A stretch of 64,000 bases of DNA from Prauserella marina (lineage in GTDB: Bacteria; Actinomycetota; Actinomycetes; Mycobacteriales; Pseudonocardiaceae). The notes under the pieces were generated by a model. The model saw only the letters and a list, made by a program, of their open reading frames with translations. It was not told the DNA's origin and did not search any database. A program made the position numbers and the translations under genes. Shown here piece after piece: positions 58,636 to 64,000 of this stretch. The stretch is from positions 3,770,501 to 3,834,500 of the forward strand of contig NZ_CP016353.1 of NCBI RefSeq assembly GCF_002240355.1, written 5' to 3'. The stretch's first letter is position 1. Every line of letters starts with the position of its first letter.

Positions 58636-59778
58636 TCACAATCCGAAGGTCTTGCCGATGATGTCACGCTGGACCTCGCTGGTTCCCGCGAAGACCGTGG
58701 CGATGACGTTCTGCCTGAGATGTCGTTCCATGTCGTATTCGGTGGTGTATCCGGCGGCGCCCATCATCTGCATGCCTTCGAGCGCGGCCTTCTTCGCGGT
58801 TTCGGTGGCCTTGAGTTTCGCCATGGACGCCTCGCGCGGCCACTGGCGGTCCTTGTCCTCGTCCGCGAGCCGCGCCACGTCGTACACGAGCAGCGACGCG
58901 CATTTGATGTCGACGGCGAGGTCGGCGAGCCGGTGTTTGAGTGCCTGGAACGAACCGACCGGCCTTCCGAACTGTTCCCGCTGGCGCACGTATTCGAGGG
59001 TGTCGTCGAAGGCCCTGCGGGCGTTTCCGAGGAACGTGGCAGCGCACACGAGCCGCTCGAAGTTGAGCCCTGCCATGAGCTGGCTCCACGCCTGGCCTTC
59101 GACGCCGACCAGATTGTCGTGCGGCACCGTGGCATCGGTGAAGAACACCTCGTTGATCTCGCGCCCGCCGAGGGTGTCGATGGGGCGGATGTCCACGCCG
59201 TCGGTACCGGCAGGCACGACGAGCATGCTGATGCCCTCGTGCCGGGAGCCGCCGTCTCCGGTCCGGCACACCAGCAGGATCCGCTCCGCGTACGGGGCGC
59301 ACGAGATCCAGGTCTTCTGGCCGTTGATGACGTATCCGTCGGCGGTCCTGCGCGCCGCGCACCGGAGCGCGGCGACGTCCGAGCCGGCCCCTGGTTCGCT
59401 CATCGCGATCGCGGAGACCTCGCCTCTTGCGAGGCTGCCGATGACTTCCGCTCGCTGCGACTCGGTTCCGAAGCGCTGGATCGTGCTGCCGACGATCATG
59501 GAGATGCCGAGCCCGAAGACCGGAGCCTGTCCGTAGGCCAGTTCTTCCAGCAGCAGGCACGCCTCGGTGATGCCACCACCACTGCCACCGTATTCCTCGG
59601 GGAAGGCGACGGCGCTCCAGCCGAGTTCGCCGATCTTGCGGTTCAGTTTCTCGTTGTGCGCGCTTCTGCCGCCGTCGGTGAGTGCGATCCGTTGCTCACG
59701 CGTACCGCACTCCTTCGCGACGAAATCGCGAATGGCCTCGGCGAAAGCGGTTCTGTCCTCTGTCAGGCTCAGCGACAT
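58636..59778 (-). CDS. Acyl-CoA dehydrogenase
   Basis: A 380-residue FAD-dependent acyl-CoA dehydrogenase. IAMSEPGAGSDVAAL and VINGQKTWISCAPYA are the two family signatures, and REQFGRPVGSFQALKHRLADL follows. In place of the medium-chain catalytic YEGT motif it has VFAGTSEVQRDII, but a glutamate is present in GLNFERLVCAATFLG, the position used by isovaleryl- and long-chain-type enzymes. ATG 59778 follows GAAGGGTG. It is the first gene of the minus-strand catabolic operon. Confidence 0.93.
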   Translation of the reverse strand: MSLSLTEDRTAFAEAIRDFVAKECGTREQRIALTDGGRSAHNEKLNRKIGELGWSAVAFPEEYGGSGGGITEACLLLEELAYGQAPVFGLGISMIVGSTIQRFGTESQRAEVIGSLARGEVSAIAMSEPGAGSDVAALRCAARRTADGYVINGQKTWISCAPYAERILLVCRTGDGGSRHEGISMLVVPAGTDGVDIRPIDTLGGREINEVFFTDATVPHDNLVGVEGQAWSQLMAGLNFERLVCAATFLGNARRAFDDTLEYVRQREQFGRPVGSFQALKHRLADLAVDIKCASLLVYDVARLADEDKDRQWPREASMAKLKATETAKKAALEGMQMMGAAGYTTEYDMERHLRQNVIATVFAGTSEVQRDIIGKTFGL

Positions 59779-59823
59779 CCGGCACCCTTCGCTCGCATCG
59801 GTCGCCGTCGACCGTTGCGGAGG

Positions 59824-59853
59824 ACGATACAAACATCCCGGGATGGATGTCAA
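59824..59853 (-). promoter_or_regulatory. Promoter of the acyl-CoA dehydrogenase operon with an operator in the spacer
   Basis: On the minus strand TTGACA (59853-59848) and TATCGT (59829-59824) are 18 bases apart. A perfect 12-bp palindrome CATCCC-GGGATG (59834-59845) fills the spacer, the classical position of a repressor site. The TetR gene at 59916-60539 is the obvious candidate regulator. Confidence 0.6.
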
Positions 59854-59915
59854 TCATTCGGAGCACGCCCTGATCGCCCATTCGGATGATCACCTCACGA
59901 GCGCCGGCCGGGCGC

Positions 59916-60539
59916 TCAACCCGCTTCGGCCTCCAGCAATGCCGCCACCGCCTGTTCAAGCACCGTGAGCTGGCGTTGTTCCCGCTCGGGACTCGGCAGC
60001 AACGCCGACTGGAACGCCATCCCCCGCATCACGTTGACGGCGTGGGCGCCGACCTCCCCGAGCCGCCGCGCGGACTGCCTGCCGTCGTCGAGCGCCGCGG
60101 TGGTGACGTCCCCGATCCGCCTTCCGATCTCGCGCTCGGCCTCGATCAGCTTCGGCCGCAATTCGCCCTCGCTGCGAGCGGCGACGTGCAGTTCGTCGGC
60201 CGCGGTGAACAGGTCGGTCTGGAACGAGCGCCACAGCGCGTCGAGCACGGGCCGGATTCCCTTTCCGGCCGCCTGATCCAGCTCGGCGACCGTCACCACC
60301 ATCAGCTTGTCGTGCAGGTACAGCAACGCTTCCACGACCATCTCGGCCTTGGTCGACCAGTGGTGTTTCTGCGCTCCCCTTGTGAGCCCGGAGATCTCGG
60401 CGATGCGTTCCGACGTCGCACCGCGGTAGCCGTACCTGACGATCGCGGTGATCGTGGCGTCCAGTACCGCCGAGCGCGTCGCCGCGCTCCGTTCGGCGTT
60501 GCTGCGCCGCTTCTTTTCCGGCGCCCGCTCCGTACTCAT
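59916..60539 (-). CDS. TetR family transcriptional regulator
   Basis: A 207-residue repressor. The HTH reads AVLDATITAIVRYGYRGATSERIAEISGLTRGAQKHHWSTKAEM, with the KHHWSTK form seen in regulators of CoA-dependent catabolism. ATG 60539 has GGAGAGG with a 9-base spacer; ATG 60548 is directly against that sequence and less likely. It lies between the acyl-CoA dehydrogenase operon and the divergent alcohol dehydrogenase/Rieske operon and may control both through palindromes sharing the core TCCCGGGA. Confidence 0.92.
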   Translation of the reverse strand: MSTERAPEKKRRSNAERSAATRSAVLDATITAIVRYGYRGATSERIAEISGLTRGAQKHHWSTKAEMVVEALLYLHDKLMVVTVAELDQAAGKGIRPVLDALWRSFQTDLFTAADELHVAARSEGELRPKLIEAEREIGRRIGDVTTAALDDGRQSARRLGEVGAHAVNVMRGMAFQSALLPSPEREQRQLTVLEQAVAALLEAEAG

Positions 60540-60882
60540 CGCGAACATCCTCTCCCCGGAGCGCCCCCACCGGCCCTGCCGACCTCGCTGTCACTGTCCC
60601 CGTCGTCCGTGGTGTTCACGACCGCGATTATCACCGGCCCACGTTCGTGCTGTCAGCCCGGCCACGTCACCACCGTCGCACAGTGCTTCCCGGGAAGCGG
60701 AATTCGCGCGGTCCCCACGGACGCGACTGTCCACTCGCGAGGGTTCGAGCAAGCGGCGGCCCGGATATCGGACTCGATCTCCCGCCTCTTGACGGGCCGG
60801 ACCAACCCTGTCTAGCCTTCTATCACTAAGCGATTTTCAGCTATCACACACCGATAGCTCTTAGGTCGAGGAGACAACGGCG
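60540..60882. promoter_or_regulatory. Divergent TetR / alcohol dehydrogenase control region
   Basis: A gene-free 340 bp. GCTTCCC-GGGAAGC (60685-60698) is a perfect 14-bp palindrome. TTGACG (60789-60794) and TAGCCT (60813-60818), 18 bases apart, form a candidate promoter for the alcohol dehydrogenase operon. AGCTATC-N7-GATAGCT (60839-60859) lies between it and the ribosome site, and CTATCAC occurs twice, 22 bp apart (60819 and 60841). Confidence 0.55.
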
Positions 60883-62025
60883 ATGACGCACCCGCCCAGC
60901 GCCGGTCCCGAGGGCACGCGAGAAACAGCTCTGCCCTCCTTCGCGCGAGCCAGCGTGGCCCTGCCAGGCGCCACCGGTGAGATCAGATCGTTTCCGCTGC
61001 ACGAGCCGGGACCGGACGAGGGCTGGCTCGCCGTCACCGCTTCCGGAATCTGCGGCACCGACGTCGGCCTGTTCGCGCGCGGCGTCTCCGAACCGACGGT
61101 GCTGGGCCATCACGTCGTCGGCACGGTGGCCGCCCTCGGCCACGAGGCGGCTCGCCGACGTGGTCTCGCGATCGGCGACCGCGTTCTTCTGGAGGAATAC
61201 CTCCCTTGTGGACGGTGCCCCACCTGCGCGACCGGTCCCTACCGGCTGTGCCCGGAAACCGATCTGTGGAGCGGAGGACTCAGGGTCGGCACGATTCCCG
61301 CGTCGGAACCTCCCGGCCTGACCGGAGGAAACGCGGAGTACACGTTCCTCGCGGCCAACACCGTCACCCACCGGCTTCCGGACGAGCTCACCGACGACCT
61401 CGCGGCGTGGGTACTCCCCTACGCCAACGCGATCGACTGGGTGACCTCGGCCGGGGCGCTGCGCGCGGGCGACACGGTCGTCGTTCTCGGCCCCGGTTAT
61501 CACGGGCTCGCGGTAGCGGCCGCCGCGCGGTGGGCTGGGGCACGCCGGGTCGTGGTCACCGGCCTCGCCCGCGACCGCGAACGGCTGGCGATCGCCGAAG
61601 CACTCGGCGCGAAACCAGTCGTGACCGGTGACGACCCCGACGGCACGGCTGCCGCCGTCGGCGCGCTCACCGGGGGCTCCGCCGACGTCGTCGTGGACAC
61701 GGTGGGACCCGACCCCGGCGTGCTCGGCCCGGCGACCGCGATGCTCGGCCACGGCGGGCGGCTCGTGCTCACCAACCCGAAACAGCCCTCGGCCGCCTCG
61801 TTCGACACGTCCTCGCTCATCCGCCGGGGACTGCGGGTGCTCGGAGTCCGCGGCCGCTCCCCCGAAGCCATCGCCGCCGCCATCGAATCACTGACCGATG
61901 CGAGCTCGGGCCTCGGCGCCGTGCCGACCGTCGAAACCGGACTCGACGACACCGCGCACATGCTGGCACTGCTGGCCGAAGGCAATGGGCCGGAGTCACC
62001 GCACGTCGTCGTCCGCCCCCGCTGA
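60883..62025 (+). CDS. Zinc-dependent medium-chain alcohol dehydrogenase
   Basis: A 380-residue MDR-family dehydrogenase. SGICGTDVGLF and LGHHVVGTV carry the catalytic-zinc ligands, with GHH in place of the usual GHE. CGRCPTCATGPYRLC is the four-cysteine structural zinc site, and VVVLGPGYHGLAVAAAA the NAD(P) loop. ATG 60883 follows GAGGAGA. It is the first gene of the plus-strand operon with the Rieske oxygenase. Confidence 0.92.
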   Translation: MTHPPSAGPEGTRETALPSFARASVALPGATGEIRSFPLHEPGPDEGWLAVTASGICGTDVGLFARGVSEPTVLGHHVVGTVAALGHEAARRRGLAIGDRVLLEEYLPCGRCPTCATGPYRLCPETDLWSGGLRVGTIPASEPPGLTGGNAEYTFLAANTVTHRLPDELTDDLAAWVLPYANAIDWVTSAGALRAGDTVVVLGPGYHGLAVAAAARWAGARRVVVTGLARDRERLAIAEALGAKPVVTGDDPDGTAAAVGALTGGSADVVVDTVGPDPGVLGPATAMLGHGGRLVLTNPKQPSAASFDTSSLIRRGLRVLGVRGRSPEAIAAAIESLTDASSGLGAVPTVETGLDDTAHMLALLAEGNGPESPHVVVRPR

Positions 62026-62074
62026 TCGGGTTGTCCACCACAGACCACGATTCCACCAGTAGAAGGAGCACGTC

Positions 62075-63364
62075 TTGCTGACCCGGGAACAAAACGAACG
62101 ACTGGTCCGCACCAACAAGGGCACCGAGATGGGCACGCTGCTCCGCCGCTACTGGATTCCCGCCTTGCTGGCCGAGGAGATCCCGGAGCCGGACTGCCCG
62201 CCGGTACGGGTGCAGCTGCTCGGCGAGAAGCTCATCGCGTTCCGCGACACCGAGGGCAGGATCGGGCTGATCGACGAATTTTGCAGCCACCGCACCGCGT
62301 CCCTGTTCTTCGGCCGCAACGAGGAATGCGGGCTCCGGTGCGCCTACCACGGCTGGAAATACGACGTGAACGGCAATTGCGTCGACATGCCGTCCGAGCC
62401 GCCGGAAAGCCGGTTCAGGGAGAAGATCAAGCAGACGGCCTACCCTTGCGTCGAACGCGGCGGAGTGATCTGGGCCTACCTGGGACCGCCCGAACTCAAG
62501 CCGGAGGCGCCCGAACTGGAATGGGCGACCCTGCCCTCCTCACGGGTGTTCGTCTCGAAACGCATTCAGGAGACGAACTTCATGCAGGCGATGGAAGGTG
62601 GCATCGATTCGAGCCACGTGTCCTTCGCGCACCGGTTCAACATGGACAACGACCCCATGCACGCCGGAACCGACGGGCTGAAATACCTCAAGGCCGACAC
62701 CCGCCCCAAGTTCGAGGTCATCGAGTCCGACGGCGGCCTGCTGATCGGCGCGCGGCGCAACGCCGACGAGGAGGAGTATTACTGGCGCATCACCCAGTGG
62801 ATCATGCCCTGGTACACGATCATCCCGCCGTTCGGCACGCACAACCCGCTCGGCGCGCACGCCTGGGTTCCCATCGACGACGAGACGTGCTGGGCATGGA
62901 GCATCAACTACCACCCCACCCGCGATCTGCGTGAGGACGAACTCGCGTCGATGCGCGCTGGCGAGGGCATTCACGTGAAGTACGTCCCCGGCACCTACCG
63001 CACACTGGCCAACAAGGACAACGACTATCTCATCGACCGCGAGGCCCAGCGCGACAAACTGACCTTCAGCGGGGTCGAGGGCATCTCGGCGCAGGACTTC
63101 TCCTTGCAGGAGAGCATGGGCCCGATCGTCGATCGCACCAAGGAACGCCTGGGCACGAGCGACGCGGCGATCATCCTCGCCCGCAGGAGGTTGCTCGCCG
63201 CGGCCGAGGACGCCGCGGACGGCGAGTCCCCGCTGCCCGGCGAACTCACCGAGCACCACGCCGTGCGCTCGGCCTCGGTGCTGCTACCGAAATCGGTGCC
63301 GTTCAACGAGGGCGCGCGGGACGCGCTCGTCGTCCACCCCGGCGAAGAGTTCGTCTCCATCTGA
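62075..63364 (+). CDS. Rieske non-heme iron oxygenase, large subunit
   Basis: A 429-residue Rieske oxygenase of the phthalate-dioxygenase / O-demethylase type. The Rieske cluster is held by CSH in DEFCSHRTASLFFGRNEE and CAYH in GLRCAYHGWKYDVNG. The mononuclear iron site is in MEGGIDSSHVSFAHR (two histidines), with an aspartate/glutamate supplied later. The start is TTG 62075, preceded by AAGGAG with a 6-base spacer, the only gene here with a clear TTG start. The reductase fragment downstream should supply electrons. Substrates of this type are aromatic or other cyclic acids and ethers. Confidence 0.93.
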   Translation: MLTREQNERLVRTNKGTEMGTLLRRYWIPALLAEEIPEPDCPPVRVQLLGEKLIAFRDTEGRIGLIDEFCSHRTASLFFGRNEECGLRCAYHGWKYDVNGNCVDMPSEPPESRFREKIKQTAYPCVERGGVIWAYLGPPELKPEAPELEWATLPSSRVFVSKRIQETNFMQAMEGGIDSSHVSFAHRFNMDNDPMHAGTDGLKYLKADTRPKFEVIESDGGLLIGARRNADEEEYYWRITQWIMPWYTIIPPFGTHNPLGAHAWVPIDDETCWAWSINYHPTRDLREDELASMRAGEGIHVKYVPGTYRTLANKDNDYLIDREAQRDKLTFSGVEGISAQDFSLQESMGPIVDRTKERLGTSDAAIILARRRLLAAAEDAADGESPLPGELTEHHAVRSASVLLPKSVPFNEGARDALVVHPGEEFVSI

Positions 63365-63395
63365 GGCGCCCGAAACGAAAGGAGGGCAGCCGATC

Positions 63396-63914
63396 ATGGC
63401 CGAGATCTCCTGGACAAGGCGCTCCTACGAGGCCGGAGTCCTGCTGATCCCGCTGGAACGCGAAGCACGGTCGTGGACCGGCGCGCACGCCGACGCGCTC
63501 GCGGGCATCACCGTCGCCGGCGAAGCGCTGTTGCCCGCCCAGCGGCGGTTCGAACCGGAGCCGGTACCCGAGTCCGGGGAAGGGCGCGCGGTGAGCAGCC
63601 CGCTCGACCACGCCATGCACGGCGCCGACGTCGTCGTACTGTTCACCCTCGACCTCGGCGCGGTCGACCGCGAGGCGGTGACCCAGCTCGGTGACGCGGC
63701 CCGGCTGTCGGGCACCCTGCTCGGCACGATCGTCGTCAGTCCCGGCGCACGGTGGGAGCGACCGGACGCCCACGGCGCGATGACCAGTATCCGGGAGGCC
63801 GCCGACAACGTCGTGATCCTCAAGGACGACGGATTCGTGCTCGCGTTCCTGCACGTCCTGCGCGGCGGGCCACAGGAAAACGCCCGCGACGGGCTCGCCG
63901 GGGTGGCGCCATGA
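63396..63914 (+). CDS. Unknown protein in the Rieske oxygenase operon
   Basis: A 172-residue cytoplasmic protein that I do not recognise. GADVVVLFTLDLGAVDREAV and LLGTIVVSP and NVVILKDDGFVLAFLHVLRGG suggest an alternating alpha/beta, Rossmann-like fold without a glycine-rich nucleotide loop. GGAGGG lies upstream of ATG 63396. Its stop overlaps the start of the reductase gene (ATGA), so it is made with the oxygenase components. A role as an accessory or regulatory subunit is possible; nothing in the sequence proves one. Confidence 0.75.
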   Translation: MAEISWTRRSYEAGVLLIPLEREARSWTGAHADALAGITVAGEALLPAQRRFEPEPVPESGEGRAVSSPLDHAMHGADVVVLFTLDLGAVDREAVTQLGDAARLSGTLLGTIVVSPGARWERPDAHGAMTSIREAADNVVILKDDGFVLAFLHVLRGGPQENARDGLAGVAP

Positions 63915-64000
63915 CCGCGGCGCTGCCGATGACCGTGCGGGTCGTGCGAGCCTGCTGGGAATCCGAAGGCGTACTGTCGCTGCGCTTGCGCGCGACCGGA
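63911..64000 (+). CDS. Probable phthalate-dioxygenase-type reductase, start only
   Basis: ATG 63911 overlaps the preceding stop (ATGA), and 30 codons are visible before the window ends. The text TVRVVRACWESEGVLSLRLR resembles the first beta-strands of PDR/VanB-type ferredoxin-NAD(P) reductases (typically a ...LRVVR...EADGVVSLEL... start). Position after a Rieske oxygenase supports it. The FMN, NAD and [2Fe-2S] domains are outside the window. Confidence 0.6.
   Translation, partial: MTAALPMTVRVVRACWESEGVLSLRLRATG

Noticed and set aside
55151-59536. 1461-codon plus-strand frame across the catabolic operon
   Set aside because: A shadow of five well-supported minus-strand genes; no recognisable domains.
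1-64000. tRNA, rRNA and insertion-sequence genes
   Set aside because: No cloverleaf with a T-loop consensus, no ribosomal RNA text and no transposase motif were seen by eye; a covariance search would be needed for certainty on small RNAs.

Overview
The window is GC-rich, densely coded DNA from an actinomycete, most likely a Pseudonocardiales member (Amycolatopsis/Prauserella/Saccharomonospora type). Reasons: very high third-position GC, many GTG starts, frequent 4-bp GTGA/ATGA gene overlaps, and mycothiol-era families (an MshC/CysRS-like ligase, an Rv2466c-like protein, a Cds1-like cysteine enzyme). A TCCACA-NT-GGAC motif also recurs between genes. I see no rRNA, tRNA, CRISPR array or insertion sequence. 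The window is cut at both ends inside genes.

Layout. 0-9 kb: a truncated PLP decarboxylase; a glyoxylate-type cassette (fused FAD/Fe-S 2-hydroxyacid dehydrogenase plus class V aminotransferase) divergent from a MatC-like dicarboxylate carrier and an IclR regulator; a CoA-transferase/crotonase pair. 9-24 kb: an MshC/CysRS-like ligase, a block of 21-bp intergenic repeats, an FGGY kinase with a tailed MFS transporter, a TetR/MFS efflux module with a perfect operator, an HTH protein coupled to a Cds1-like PLP enzyme behind a 15-bp palindrome, secreted and hydrolytic proteins, and an Rrf2 regulator divergent from an NAD(P)-binding protein.

24.0-33.4 kb is the highlight: a compact divergent biosynthetic cluster. 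The left arm (minus strand) is glmS-glmE-asd-ask-ectC. The right arm (plus strand) is a formyltransferase, ectB, ectD, a TauD-type dioxygenase and an Asp/Glu-racemase-fold protein. It has every ectoine gene except the acetyltransferase ectA, which is replaced by a formyltransferase, and it adds the two subunits of B12-dependent glutamate (methylaspartate) mutase. The simplest reading: glutamate becomes 3-methylaspartate, then 3-methylaspartate semialdehyde, then 3-methyl-2,4-diaminobutyrate. N-formylation and EctC ring closure would then give an ectoine isomer with its methyl group on C5 instead of C2, probably hydroxylated by EctD. I do not recognise this gene combination as a described pathway.

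33-43 kb: a decayed acyl-CoA synthetase at the end of a thiolase/SDR/PCC-domain operon with a divergent PucR regulator, two MFS transporters, an orphan response regulator and two small proteins. 43-50 kb: a SARP/NB-ARC regulator, then an IclR regulator with a FAD monooxygenase and a BASS-family transporter that share TTTCG/CGAAA operator-like sites; the transporter is translationally coupled to a 37-codon leader ORF. 50-54 kb: a CGNR protein, a gene-poor stretch, a RibD-like reductase, a small secreted protein and a secreted metallophosphoesterase. 54-64 kb: a catabolic region with the minus-strand operon acyl-CoA dehydrogenase, SMP-30, acyl-CoA ligase, SDR and crotonase, a TetR regulator, and a plus-strand operon of alcohol dehydrogenase, Rieske oxygenase, an unknown protein and the start of a reductase.
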